Shown here one piece after another: positions 20,078 to 28,554 of a stretch of DNA of 64,000 nucleotides. Both the position numbers and the translations under genes were made by a program. The stretch is from NCBI RefSeq assembly GCF_049060325.1, contig NZ_JBMGPW010000002.1:310001-374000 (forward strand), in the 5' to 3' direction. Source of the DNA: Vescimonas sanitatis (GTDB taxonomy: Bacteria > Bacillota > Clostridia > Oscillospirales > Oscillospiraceae). Each line of letters opens with the position of its first letter. Position 1 is the first letter of the stretch. The notes below the pieces were generated by a model. It was not told the DNA's origin and searched no databases. It worked only from the letters and a program-made list of their open reading frames with translations.

Positions 20078-21309
20078 AAAACCAGAAGATAATTCTAAAC
20101 CGCCTATTGAATAAATATGAAAACAGTAAGCATCTCCTCAATCCTGGAACATCGCTCAGAAGAGTTATGCTAAAAGTGGAAAAGAAAGACTTTCCTGAGT
20201 ATATCTACGAAGATGCTGTGATACGGGATGCTTATAACGAAGCAGCCTTGGAACTTGAAAAGAAGCACTTGGTGCAGCTCGAGTGGGTGAAAGGCCGCCC
20301 GGTACTTTCGGCTATTGTGTTGCGCTTGGATCAGATCTCGCAGTGCTATGCTTTTGCCGAAAGAATGCATCCCAAGGTGCGAGCAAGTCAGATTATTCAG
20401 CTGATAGACGGCGGCCTGAAGGATGTTGCGATTCCCTGGATTATAGCATGGAAGGTAGATGTTTGCAGATCGGCAGCAGAGCAACTGAAAATTCCTGTCT
20501 TCTGCAAAACGGACGATACTCCATTGCAGGACCTGCTCTGCGCTTTCCGTGAGTATTCTGCTCTGTCCGGCAGTATAACGATGCGCGCATTCAGCAGCAA
20601 GTGCTTTTCCGATACCAAATACTTTGAGCGAAATGTGCGGGATCTGTTTTTGCGGATCGCAAGAAAATACGATGCAGATTTAGCGAATTCCTGCGATGAA
20701 AATGAATTGGGCGAAAGAGAACAGCTGGCATACTTGGGTATCTATGCTCGCCCGGAGTTATACGAGCTTGCAGGAAACTGTCTGGTTCGAACAGAACAGG
20801 GAACTATTTGTATTGGTGCCGCACCATACGGTTTGGCCTTACCCAGCACTTTGATCGATTCTATTACAGCAATCGACTTGACGGCAATTCAATGCATCAC
20901 ATTCATTGAGAATAAAACCAATTACGATGAATATGTGATGTCCGAAAAACAGCCGGGAGAGTTGGTGATCTATCACGGCGGATTCCTTAGTCCCCAAAAA
21001 CGAAAGATGGTTACATTGATCGCTCATGCGGCAGCGAAAGGCGCTAAAGTGCGATTTTGGGCAGATATCGATGCGGGCGGTTTCCGAATGTTCGACAACT
21101 TGCAGAAGCTAATTTCTTCTGTGCTGCCCATGCGTATGTCAGGTGAACTTGTTGAAAAATTTTACGAACATGGTCTTATGCGCTCCAAAGAATACTTATC
21201 TGAGTTGGAAGCAGATTTAAAAAGCGGGAGATACTTACTGTTCAAAGATGCTATTGAAAAAATCCTAAGCTATGGCGTTACAATCGAGCAGGAGACGTTT
21301 TTGAACTGA
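20074..21309 (+). CDS. jetD: Wadjet nuclease subunit JetD (DUF2220, Toprim)
   Basis: 411 residues with a GTG start overlapping the jetC stop. The C-terminal third is a Toprim fold: FIENKTNYDEY supplies the Glu and FWADIDAGGFRMF the Asp-x-Asp, the metal-binding residues of the topoisomerase VI A-like nuclease that cuts plasmid DNA in Wadjet. The N-terminal arm (winged-helix-like, ALELEKKHLVQLEWVKGRP) is the region that contacts JetC/DNA in studied systems. Last gene of the operon; all key residues are present, so the system looks intact. Confidence 0.9.
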   Translation: MKNQKIILNRLLNKYENSKHLLNPGTSLRRVMLKVEKKDFPEYIYEDAVIRDAYNEAALELEKKHLVQLEWVKGRPVLSAIVLRLDQISQCYAFAERMHPKVRASQIIQLIDGGLKDVAIPWIIAWKVDVCRSAAEQLKIPVFCKTDDTPLQDLLCAFREYSALSGSITMRAFSSKCFSDTKYFERNVRDLFLRIARKYDADLANSCDENELGEREQLAYLGIYARPELYELAGNCLVRTEQGTICIGAAPYGLALPSTLIDSITAIDLTAIQCITFIENKTNYDEYVMSEKQPGELVIYHGGFLSPQKRKMVTLIAHAAAKGAKVRFWADIDAGGFRMFDNLQKLISSVLPMRMSGELVEKFYEHGLMRSKEYLSELEADLKSGRYLLFKDAIEKILSYGVTIEQETFLN

Positions 21310-21450
21310 TTAGGGAAACATATTTACGCAGGGGATTGGATGTGCATCTACCGCTAAAATGCGGCTGATGGGCACAGCTATAATCCAGTGCGAATGTGCG
21401 GGGACAACCCATAAGTCAACAGCTCGCATTCTCAAGTGAAAGGATTGCCT

Positions 21451-24156
21451 ATGGACGCACGAAAGCACTTAATCATCATAAAAGGAAAAGACCAGACGGA
21501 CTCGGTCGCGAGCTTTCAGTTCCATGATGGGAAGTGCGAGGTCGTCTATACCAGTGCGCCCAATAAGTCATACAGCTTTCAGAGCAGTAATGTGGAGATA
21601 CTGCCTCTGAAAAAGAAAATTGATCCTGCGCAGGTGATTGTCACCGCAAATAGGCAGACCATCAGCGAAATTGATGAGCTTCTCGACTTCGGCGGATATT
21701 ACCGCATTGTCCGCAACGGAAAGAAAGATTTATCATTCCGTAGGAGTGAAGTGCAGTTCCAGCAGAATTGCCTGACAGACGGTAAAAATCAAGAAGCATT
21801 CCAATATTTCAAGGAGACTGCCGCAGCAATTAGCCTCGAGGTGGAAGGCATCAACATTCTGAGCATGCAGTACGATAAGATCAAGCAGGTCAGCGAGGAT
21901 ACCGTGCTGGCAAGCTATCTTGCACCGCAGAAGGAAGTCAAAGTACCACAGATGCCGGAGGCGGTGATCTATCCGTTTGGCTTGAACCGGAGTCAGAAGC
22001 TGGCGGTGGAGCGGGCGCTTTCCTCCAAAATCAGCATCATTCAGGGACCTCCGGGGACAGGAAAAACGCAGACGATTCTAAATATCATTGCCAATGTGGT
22101 TCGGAGCGGGAAGACCGTGGCGGTCGTATCTAACAATAATTCTGCAACACACAATGTGGCGGAAAAGCTGGAAAAGAAGAATGCCTCTTTTCTGACTGCG
22201 TTTCTCGGAAGCCTTGCCAACAAGCAAAAGTTCCTGGAGAATCAAACTGGCGCCTATCCGAATATGAGTGATTGGGAGATGCCCACAGAGGAACGGCAGC
22301 AGTTGGATCAAGAGACGACCGCGCTTTCCCAGGAGCTGAACGAAATGCTCAACGCCAAGAACCGCATTGCGGAAATTGAGCAGGAATTTTTGCAGCTGAA
22401 TCCGGAACAGCACTATTTCGAGGAATATTACGCGACTTATAGCGACGCACCGACAGAGAGCCTGGACAAACTGTCCTCGCAGAAGATTCTTGCACTTTGG
22501 ATGGAATTTGAACAGCACGCAGAACATGAGAGCCGCTTAGGCCTTTTGCAAAAACTCTCCATCATGTTCCGGTTCAATCGCAATGCACTCAAATTGTTCC
22601 TCCGTTCTCCAGAGCTTGTTATTCCCTATTTGCAAAGTCAGTTCTATTCCGTAAAGAGGCGGGAACTGGAGGCCGAAAAGCAGGAGTTGAACCGCAAGCT
22701 GGAACACTACGCTTTCGATGCGAAAATGGACGAGCTCACCCGAAAGTCCCTGCGACTATTCCGGGCAGAGCTGGCGACGCGGTATCACTGGCAGAGTGGC
22801 AGACAGCGCTTTGAAATGAGTGATTTCCGCCGGAATTCCGAAAAATTTACTCACGAGTACCCAGTGGCGCTCAGCACGACCTATTCCATCAAGGGGACGC
22901 TGAGCATTGAGCACATCTACGATTACCTGATCGTGGATGAAGCCTCACAGGTCGATCTGGCTACTGGTGTTTTGGCATTTTCCTGCGCGAGGAATATCGT
23001 GATTGTCGGGGACTTGAAGCAGCTACCCAATGTGCTGACAGAGGATGACATCCGCACCAGCGATGCCATCTGGCAGAAGTATTCCTTGGATGAGCGTTAT
23101 CGCTTTTCTACCCACAGCCTGCTGTCCTCTGCATTGGAAATATGGCAGGACGCGCCTGTTACATTGCTGCGGGAACACTACCGCTGCCACCCGAAAATCA
23201 TCAACTTCTGCAACCAGAAGTTCTACCACGGGCAGCTGATCGTTATGACGAAGGACCACGACGAGCCAAATGTATTGACTATGTACCGGACGACTGCGGG
23301 CAACCACGCCCGTGGTCATCTCAACCAGCGCCAGATCGATGTCATCCAGCAGGAGGTGCTTCCGCGGCTGCATCAGCAGAATTTCCAGAGCATCGGCATT
23401 ATCACGCCGTATCGGGACCAGGTGACAGCCATCCGCAAGCAGCTGGGAGATACTTACGAGGTGGACACCGTCCACAAGTTTCAGGGGCGGGAACAGGATG
23501 CCATCATTCTAACTTCGGTCGACAATGTCATCACAGATTTCGTGGATGATCCTCATATGCTGAATGTGGCGGTTTCCCGCGCGGTTCATTCGCTGGCGGT
23601 GGTCACATCGCAGGACCCACGCAATGACCAAACCAACTATGGCGACCTAACGCGGTACATCGAATATAACAATTTTGAGGTTATCCAGAGCCAGGTCTAC
23701 TCCGTGTTCGATATGCTCTATCAGGGCTATGCCGAGCAGCGAAGGGCATATCTGCAAAAACATAAGCGGGTATCGGAATACGATTCCGAAAATCTCATGT
23801 ACTCCGTGATTCAGGAGGTGCTGTCCGAGGAGGCGTTTTCCTTCATCGGCTGCGCGGCGCATGTTTCTCTTGCGACACTGGTGAAAAACTATGAACCGCT
23901 GACAGAGGAAGAATGCCAATATGCCCACAATCCGTTGACCCATGTGGATTTCCTGCTGTTCAATCAGATGGATAAACAGCCCGTGCTGGCGATTGAAGTA
24001 GACGGGACTGGCTTCCACGAAGCGGGGAGCAAACAGGCAGAGCGAGACATAAAGAAAAACTCCATTCTGGAGAAGTGTGCCGTTCCGCTCCTGCGTCTCC
24101 GTACAGACGGCAGTGGAGAAAAAGAAAAGATTCGGGCTGTACTAAAGGGAGAATGA
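21451..24156 (+). CDS. DNA2/NAM7-like superfamily 1 helicase with C-terminal DUF2726-like domain
   Basis: 901 residues; the ATG at 21451 is favoured by AAAGGA 6 bases upstream. Walker A IIQGPPGTGKTQT (about 195), DEAD-like box YLIVDEASQVD (about 495), motif V/VI VHKFQGREQDAIIL and NVAVSRAV (about 675-710). The last 130 residues (NPLTHVDFLLF...PVLAIEVDGTGFH...ILEKCAVPLLRLRT) have the D...E-x-D/K pattern of DUF2726, a PD-(D/E)XK/Vsr-like nuclease fold. Known relatives are free-standing or part of defence modules. It lies 140 bp behind jetD in the same direction and may be transcribed with it, but it is not a canonical Wadjet part. A coupled helicase-nuclease activity is inferred. Confidence 0.85.
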   Translation: MDARKHLIIIKGKDQTDSVASFQFHDGKCEVVYTSAPNKSYSFQSSNVEILPLKKKIDPAQVIVTANRQTISEIDELLDFGGYYRIVRNGKKDLSFRRSEVQFQQNCLTDGKNQEAFQYFKETAAAISLEVEGINILSMQYDKIKQVSEDTVLASYLAPQKEVKVPQMPEAVIYPFGLNRSQKLAVERALSSKISIIQGPPGTGKTQTILNIIANVVRSGKTVAVVSNNNSATHNVAEKLEKKNASFLTAFLGSLANKQKFLENQTGAYPNMSDWEMPTEERQQLDQETTALSQELNEMLNAKNRIAEIEQEFLQLNPEQHYFEEYYATYSDAPTESLDKLSSQKILALWMEFEQHAEHESRLGLLQKLSIMFRFNRNALKLFLRSPELVIPYLQSQFYSVKRRELEAEKQELNRKLEHYAFDAKMDELTRKSLRLFRAELATRYHWQSGRQRFEMSDFRRNSEKFTHEYPVALSTTYSIKGTLSIEHIYDYLIVDEASQVDLATGVLAFSCARNIVIVGDLKQLPNVLTEDDIRTSDAIWQKYSLDERYRFSTHSLLSSALEIWQDAPVTLLREHYRCHPKIINFCNQKFYHGQLIVMTKDHDEPNVLTMYRTTAGNHARGHLNQRQIDVIQQEVLPRLHQQNFQSIGIITPYRDQVTAIRKQLGDTYEVDTVHKFQGREQDAIILTSVDNVITDFVDDPHMLNVAVSRAVHSLAVVTSQDPRNDQTNYGDLTRYIEYNNFEVIQSQVYSVFDMLYQGYAEQRRAYLQKHKRVSEYDSENLMYSVIQEVLSEEAFSFIGCAAHVSLATLVKNYEPLTEEECQYAHNPLTHVDFLLFNQMDKQPVLAIEVDGTGFHEAGSKQAERDIKKNSILEKCAVPLLRLRTDGSGEKEKIRAVLKGE

Positions 24157-24158
24157 TT

Positions 24159-24365
24159 ATGCCGAGAATTATCAAGAACGCGATCAGATGCAAAAAGTGC
24201 GGAGATGTCATCGAGAGTAAAACCGTCCATGATTTCAAGTTTTGCAGCTGTGGTTCGTGCGCCGTGGACGGCGGCCACGATTACCTTCGCAGATGCGGGA
24301 ATCGTGAGGATTGGGAAGAACTGTCCGAAGCAGAAAAAGTAGAGAATAACGGCGCGTTGACTTGA
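24159..24365 (+). CDS. Small zinc-ribbon protein (DUF7695-like)
   Basis: 68 residues; ATG at 24159, three bases after the helicase stop, with AAAGGGAG upstream. CKKCGDVIESKTVHDFKFCS and CGSCAVDGGHDYLRRCGN give two CxxC-type knuckles and the GGHDYLRR signature I remember for DUF7695. Such proteins accompany phage and mobile genes in Firmicutes; the function is unknown. It probably binds zinc and is co-transcribed with the helicase. Confidence 0.75.
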   Translation: MPRIIKNAIRCKKCGDVIESKTVHDFKFCSCGSCAVDGGHDYLRRCGNREDWEELSEAEKVENNGALT

Positions 24366-24611
24366 TCATGCCTTGCGGAAATTGGTGGTGCCAGGATATC
24401 GCTTATCATCATTCGCAATGTCACCACGAATTGCCCAGGGCTGTCATCGTCATAAAAACTCTTAGCATGGATGCAAACAGAAGTAAAAATTGCTTAGGGG
24501 TATAGTTAACCTGCGAGAGCAAGTCACCGGCAAAGCAACCCGCAATCTCATCCTCGCATCTCAAAAGTAAATATCTTGGAAACCCGGTAAAATCAAGGGT
24601 TTCGGCTCCAT

Positions 24612-24633
24612 GGGGGTATAGCTCAGCTGGGAG
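24612..24633 (+). repeat. tRNA-Ala 5-prime fragment
   Basis: GGGGGTATAGCTCAGCTGGG plus AG is identical to the acceptor and D-arm start of bacterial tRNA-Ala. The following bases (CCCGCACCACGAG) do not continue the tRNA, so this is a truncated copy, typical of an attachment site left by a mobile element. Confidence 0.65.
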
Positions 24634-24659
24634 CCCGCACCACGAGTACCCCGCATCGC

Positions 24660-24698
24660 AAATAGCGGCTGAAACACAATGTTCCAGCCGCTATTTTT
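24660..24698 (+). terminator. Rho-independent terminator
   Basis: AAATAGCGGCTG, a 13-nt loop and CAGCCGCTATTTTT form a 12-bp stem with a T-run, ending the upstream transcription unit. Confidence 0.75.
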
Positions 24699-24712
24699 CT
24701 GAAAAAGTTTCA

Positions 24713-24748
24713 GTAGCTATTTCCGTCGAACTGTGGTATATGTTTGTG
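24713..24748 (+). promoter_or_regulatory. TAGCTATT leader motif, copy 1
   Basis: GTAGCTATTTCCGTCGAAC then TGTGGTATATGTTTGTG, ending 19 bases before the start of the DUF6809-like gene. Four related copies precede other cassettes (29865, 38945, 40670, 54865). Confidence 0.6.
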
Positions 24749-24766
24749 CTGCAAGGAGGCGAGCGC

Positions 24767-25087
24767 ATGAAATACAAGCTGCTGAAAGACCTATACGATT
24801 GCTTTTGTACCCCGCCTGAACTCCAGGCTCAGAAACAGGAAATTGATGAATGCCATCAAGCACTTAGCAAGGTACTGGGCAAACTGGAGCGTCGGCTGGT
24901 GCTCCAGATCATCGACGCAAAAGACCGTATTGCGGAGGAGACCTCCATCGACAGCTTTATCGCTGGATTTGAACTGGCGTGGAAACTCTCCGTAGAATTG
25001 AATCACTACGAAAACGAGCGCTCAGTCTCCTGCCAAACGGCAATGGGATCAGGCGCTCGTTTCGCATCTAAGGAGGAAGAGAAATGA
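24767..25087 (+). CDS. DUF6809-like small protein
   Basis: 106 residues; ATG at 24767 after AAGGAGG. An all-helical soluble protein; LLKDLYDCF...HQALSKVLGKLERRLVLQ, DRIAEETSIDSFIAGFELA fits my memory of DUF6809 (DLYxG...hxxhhxxL...TSIEaFhxGFxLG). The unrelated-looking tail (SCQTAMGSGARFASKEEEK) may be lineage specific. Its stop overlaps the start of the next gene (ATGA), so the pair is co-translated. Function unknown. Confidence 0.6.
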   Translation: MKYKLLKDLYDCFCTPPELQAQKQEIDECHQALSKVLGKLERRLVLQIIDAKDRIAEETSIDSFIAGFELAWKLSVELNHYENERSVSCQTAMGSGARFASKEEEK

Positions 25088-25545
25088 AGAAACTCATCAT
25101 AGTGACAATGATTGCCGCATGTGTCGCCCTGTGCGCCGCTGTGTGGCCACATGGCAACGCGGTCGAGGAAACACCCGTCCCAGCCGCAGAAACCGCTGTG
25201 AGCGCCAAGGAAGCGACCGTTGCGGAAATTGAGGAACCAGCAACACTGGCAGAGAAGGAAAAAAGAACGATCCCGCAACAAGAAGCGCCCCAAGAAGAGC
25301 AACCTGAACCGAAGACAGGGCCTATTGAAACACCCGTAGCTTCCGAACTCCAGCTTTCCACGGGGCAGGCACCCGCTAAGAATTCCGCACCAGAGCCAAC
25401 TCCGCCACAGCCTTCTAAAGAACTGCACCCCGGCGACAAAGTCTATGTGGCGGGCTTCGGATGGGTAGAGTACGAGGGACCTAATCACAGCAAAGATGGC
25501 ACGGACATTTACGAAAACGGCAACAAAATTGGGATCATAGGGTGA
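25084..25545 (+). CDS. Secreted/anchored DUF6550-like protein, copy 1
   Basis: 153 residues. An N-terminal hydrophobic segment (LIIVTMIAACVALCAAVWP) acts as signal or anchor. A long Pro/Glu/Ala-rich low-complexity spacer (about 25-120) follows, then a conserved C-terminal block VYVAGFGWVEYEGPNHSKDG, DIYENGNKIGIIG. A paralog at 40740 has the same layout and nearly the same end block, while the spacers differ. From memory this is DUF6550, common on Firmicute mobile elements. It probably lies outside the membrane; the role is unknown. Confidence 0.75.
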   Translation: MKKLIIVTMIAACVALCAAVWPHGNAVEETPVPAAETAVSAKEATVAEIEEPATLAEKEKRTIPQQEAPQEEQPEPKTGPIETPVASELQLSTGQAPAKNSAPEPTPPQPSKELHPGDKVYVAGFGWVEYEGPNHSKDGTDIYENGNKIGIIG

Positions 25546-25666
25546 AATATGCGGAAAACATTCAAAATGGGGTCAAGTCGCTATTGACAATCAAACTTTC
25601 TATGCTATTCTATAATGATTTAACCTCGATGTTGAATGGGTGGCATGGGCAAGAAGGAGAGTATGC

Positions 25667-26353
25667 ATGGCGTATGAGTTTGTTTGCGAGTCCGAAGCAA
25701 AGCGCTATTGTTCGGATTGTTCAAGGACCCTTAAGAAAACCTGCGAGTTACTGAGGACGAAGGGGATTTCTGCACAGTTTTCGCTTGTTGGAAGCGGCGC
25801 AAGGAATATGATCACAAGAAACGGAGATGGTCCGTATGACCTTGACTACAATCTTTTGATCATGAAGGCAGAAGAAAGATATTGGAATGACCTGCGGTTG
25901 CTAAAAGAAACGGTAAGAAATGCTCTGAACCGGGCGGAGAGGAGAGAATTCTTTTCGGATGCCCAAGATTCAACTTCTTGCTTGACTGCACTGCTGCATT
26001 TTAAGGATACTCCAAATGTTGAATTCAGCTTTGATGTTGCTATTACCACGAAAAATAAAAACGGGAATTACATGCGCTTGATACATAACAAAAATGTGTA
26101 CGCACTGGGCTTGGATCAATACACATGGAACGAAGTGCCGAACTCTCATCAAGTAAAAGATAGAGCGGATAAACTGAAGAGAGCGGGATTATGGCAGAAG
26201 GTTCGGGACAGGTATCTTGAGAAGAAAAATATGTATCTGTTTCGACAAGATCATAATCATCCATCCTTTGTGGTGTATGTGGAAGCGGTGAATGAGGTTT
26301 ATAGCAGATATTTCAATAGAGGAGGTGGGTACAGTGTGCAATCGATTTTTTGA
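25667..26353 (+). CDS. Nucleotidyltransferase-fold protein
   Basis: 228 residues; the ATG at 25667 follows AAGGAG. VGSGARNMITRNGDGPYDLD, YNLLI gives the GS...D-x-D motif of polymerase-beta-like nucleotidyltransferases, and VEFSFDVAI supplies the third carboxylate. The active site therefore looks complete. The rest does not tell whether it is a CD-NTase-type nucleotide-signal synthase, an aminoglycoside-type enzyme or a toxin; no cyclic-nucleotide effector gene is adjacent. It overlaps the next small gene by 20 bp and is transcribed with it. Confidence 0.7.
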   Translation: MAYEFVCESEAKRYCSDCSRTLKKTCELLRTKGISAQFSLVGSGARNMITRNGDGPYDLDYNLLIMKAEERYWNDLRLLKETVRNALNRAERREFFSDAQDSTSCLTALLHFKDTPNVEFSFDVAITTKNKNGNYMRLIHNKNVYALGLDQYTWNEVPNSHQVKDRADKLKRAGLWQKVRDRYLEKKNMYLFRQDHNHPSFVVYVEAVNEVYSRYFNRGGGYSVQSIF

Positions 26354-26507
26354 CTACGATGACGGCGACTTCGCCATGAGCATTTCGGATAATATGGCGA
26401 TGGACTCCGATGGGGATCTCATGCTGCGCATGGGCGATCACATGGCGATGGATATGGACACCGGCGATATTCACATGATCTCATCATGGCCAGATGATGA
26501 CGAATAA
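26334..26507 (+). CDS. Short acidic Asp/Met repeat protein
   Basis: 57 residues with a GTG start at 26334 preceded by GAGGAGG. The sequence is an internal repeat: ISDNMAMDSDGDLMLRMGDH, MAMDMDTGDIHMIS, i.e. two D-x-MAMD-x-D-x-GD units, very rich in Asp and Met. I remember similar short proteins in Firmicute islands, without a known function. The repeats could bind calcium (DSDGD, DMDTGD resemble EF-loop-like segments); that is speculation. It overlaps the nucleotidyltransferase gene. Confidence 0.6.
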   Translation: MCNRFFDYDDGDFAMSISDNMAMDSDGDLMLRMGDHMAMDMDTGDIHMISSWPDDDE

Positions 26508-26530
26508 ATCATAGGCAGCAGCGCAGCGGC

Positions 26531-26616
26531 TGCACCGCCATAAACAAGGAAAATACTTTCAAAATCCAGGCAGAAAAACCAGCGGGACAGGCCATGAAGG
26601 CTTGTCCCGCTGTCTG
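26531..26616 (+). terminator. Degenerate border box followed by terminator-like hairpin
   Basis: TGCACCGCCATAAACAAGGA matches the border box loosely. About 45 bases on, CAGCGGGACAgg...ttgTCCCGCTG forms a strong stem without a clear T-run. Confidence 0.45.
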
Positions 26617-26692
26617 TATCGTAATAGTCAACAGTTTTGGGGAGGGCAAATGCAAACAAACAGTTTGGTCAGGGGGAGTGAGATGTTTTCTC

Positions 26693-26721
26693 TTGACTGA
26701 TTATCGGCGTACCGATATAAT
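26693..26721 (+). promoter_or_regulatory. Promoter with palindromic operator for the XRE/kinase pair
   Basis: TTGACT (26693-26698), 17-bp spacer, TATAAT (26716-26721). The palindrome TATCGG-CGTA-CCGATA (26702-26717) fills the spacer and touches the -10, the expected place for autorepression by the XRE protein that follows. Confidence 0.75.
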
Positions 26722-26737
26722 AAAAGCGGTGATGTAT

Positions 26738-27160
26738 ATGACGATCCAACAGATACTGCGGGAAAAGAACCTTTCCCGTTACCAGCTCTCCAAGAAAAGC
26801 GGTGTGCCTTGGGCAACGCTGGCGGACATCTGTTCCGGCAAGACGACGCTCTCACGATGCAGCGCCGGTACACTCGTGAAGCTGTCTTCCACACTGGATA
26901 TCCCGATGGAGCAGCTCATTACGCTGACCGTGGAGAAACCGCAAATGCATGGCGGCAAGCCAATTGACCGAAGCTATTTGGAAAAGGATCTGCCCGCCAG
27001 TCTGGATAAAGCGCTTCGTGAGTATGTTCAGGGCGAAAAAGACAAGGTGTCTTATATGGACTGCCTGTGGGGAGAATTGTATAGTGCGATCAACTCCAAT
27101 CAGTGGAGCAACGCCATTACACAGGAGCAGGCAGATTATCTTCGCGCAAAATATTTATAA
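26738..27160 (+). CDS. XRE-family regulator, antitoxin-like
   Basis: 140 residues from the ATG at 26738 (an ATG two codons earlier is possible). Residues 1-60 are a helix-turn-helix (REKNLSRYQLSKKSGVPWAT, LADICSGKTTL). The C-terminal half (DLPASLDKALREYVQGEKDK...AITQEQADYLRAKYL) is helical and may contact the partner. It is followed after 14 bp by a HipA-like kinase, which gives a HipB/HipA-type order. The palindrome in its promoter supports autoregulation. Confidence 0.75.
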   Translation: MTIQQILREKNLSRYQLSKKSGVPWATLADICSGKTTLSRCSAGTLVKLSSTLDIPMEQLITLTVEKPQMHGGKPIDRSYLEKDLPASLDKALREYVQGEKDKVSYMDCLWGELYSAINSNQWSNAITQEQADYLRAKYL

Positions 27161-27174
27161 GGGGGTGAGAACCC

Positions 27175-28092
27175 GTGATTGATTTTACCAACTGCCCAGT
27201 CAACCGCTTCCGCGCCTACGGCGGAGCCAATGGGAATAAAATCAATATCACCTATCAAGGACACAGTTATATGCTCAAGTTCCCGCCAAAGCCCAGCCGA
27301 AATCGGGATATGAGCTACAGCAACGGCTGCATCAGCGAATATATCGCCTGTCATATCTTTGAAATGTTGGGCTTTCGGACGCAGGAAACGCTCCTCGGAA
27401 ACTATACGGACAGCCGCGGCAAAACAAAGCTGGTGGTTGCATGCCGGGACTTTACAGAGGGCGGAAAACGGCTCATTGAGTTTGCCCATCTGAAAAACAC
27501 CTGCATCGACAGTGAGCAGAATGGTTACGGAAAAGAACTGTCCTCCATTCTGGAGGCCATTGAGGAGCAGAGTATTTATCCCGCCGATGAGCTGCGGCAA
27601 TTTTTCTGGGATATGTTTATTGCGGATGCGTTCCTTGGAAACTTTGACCGGCATAACGGCAACTGGGGCATCCTCGTGGATGAGGAGAAGCAGCAGGCAG
27701 AACTGGCACCGGTCTATGATTGTGGTTCCTGCCTATACCCGCAGCTTGATTTGGAACGGATGAAAAACGTGCTACAAGACGAAGCGGAAATCGACCAACG
27801 TATCTATACTTTCCCAACTTCCTCTATCGAAGAAGGCGGGAAAAAGATATCTTATTTCGATTACATTTCTTCGCTGAAGAATCCGGATTGCAATGAGGCG
27901 CTCAAGCGTGTCTGTTCAAGAATCGACCTCGATGCGCTCCATAACTTTCTCGAAAGTGTCCCTGAACTGCTGCCGATCCAGCGTGAATTCTATCTGACCA
28001 TGCTGACCGAGCGCAAGGAGAAGATTTTGGATTACAGCTTGAAACTTTTGATGGAGCAGGAGCAGCACACCTCACCGACGCTGGGAATGTAA
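27175..28092 (+). CDS. HipA/CtkA-like Ser/Thr kinase, toxin candidate
   Basis: 305 residues; GTG start at 27175 after GGGGGTGAG. Kinase signatures: FLGNFDRHNGNWGILVD (catalytic loop, about 157-170) and APVYDCGSCLYPQ (metal-binding Asp, DFG-like, about 180). The N-terminus INITYQGHSYMLKFPPKPS holds the ATP-site Lys. The HipA N-terminal extension is missing, so it resembles the short CtkA/HipA_C class. It probably acts in the cytoplasm as a growth-arresting kinase held by the upstream XRE protein. A strong terminator follows at 28111. Confidence 0.75.
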   Translation: MIDFTNCPVNRFRAYGGANGNKINITYQGHSYMLKFPPKPSRNRDMSYSNGCISEYIACHIFEMLGFRTQETLLGNYTDSRGKTKLVVACRDFTEGGKRLIEFAHLKNTCIDSEQNGYGKELSSILEAIEEQSIYPADELRQFFWDMFIADAFLGNFDRHNGNWGILVDEEKQQAELAPVYDCGSCLYPQLDLERMKNVLQDEAEIDQRIYTFPTSSIEEGGKKISYFDYISSLKNPDCNEALKRVCSRIDLDALHNFLESVPELLPIQREFYLTMLTERKEKILDYSLKLLMEQEQHTSPTLGM

Positions 28093-28110
28093 AACCGAAC
28101 ACTCAACTCA

Positions 28111-28143
28111 GGGAGCCGCGCCAATTGGCGCGGCTCCCTTTTT
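28111..28143 (+). terminator. Rho-independent terminator
   Basis: GGGAGCCGCGCC-AATT-GGCGCGGCTCCC plus TTTTT: a perfect 12-bp stem after the kinase gene. Confidence 0.9.
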
Positions 28144-28554
28144 GCGTCCATGGTATGTATGGGATTCAAAGAAACGGAATGGCGTATATTTTAGGATATC
28201 CGGCATGAACATGAAAACGATTTTTAAGCGTGTGGATCGCATAGAAAAAAGGCCCAAAAATTGCTGAAGAACGGCAATAGGTAGAGGAATGTTAGAATTG
28301 TCCCTCATGAAGCTGTTGGATGGTATGGAACTTCTATTTGCTGTCTCAAAAGATACGCCGCGATAGACAAAGAAAAGATTTTCTAAAACAGGGTGTGCAA
28401 AACATGTTTTCCTCCGCGATAAGTGGAGGGATTTTTTTAAGGCATTTAGCAGGGAGCAATTCTCTGTATTCAAATCGAACTGAAAGGAGTGATGCCTATA
28501 GGCTGCGTTGTAGCTTCCGTCAACAAACATCAAAAATTATAAAGGAGGAATCCA
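28144..28554 (+). other. Intergenic region with border box and hairpin
   Basis: About 410 bp. It holds the border box at 28354-28383 and a hairpin CCTCC-gcgataagt-GGAGG with TTTTTTT (about 28410-28438). No gene with a ribosome site is seen before 28555. Confidence 0.55.
28354..28383 (+). repeat. Border box copy
   Basis: TACGCCGCGATAGACAAAGA followed by AAAGATTTTC; 17 of 19 box bases agree with the copy at 36537. Confidence 0.6.

Larger units (their letters stand above)
24366..24712 (+). other. Intergenic region with tRNA-Ala fragment
   Basis: About 350 bp without a gene. It contains the inverted repeat GAAACCC...GGGTTTC (about 24579-24602), a 22-nt tRNA-Ala start (24612-24633) and a terminator (24660-24698). 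Near 24495 AGGGGTATAGTTAACCTGCG is also faintly tRNA-like but does not fold into a tRNA by eye. Confidence 0.6.
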
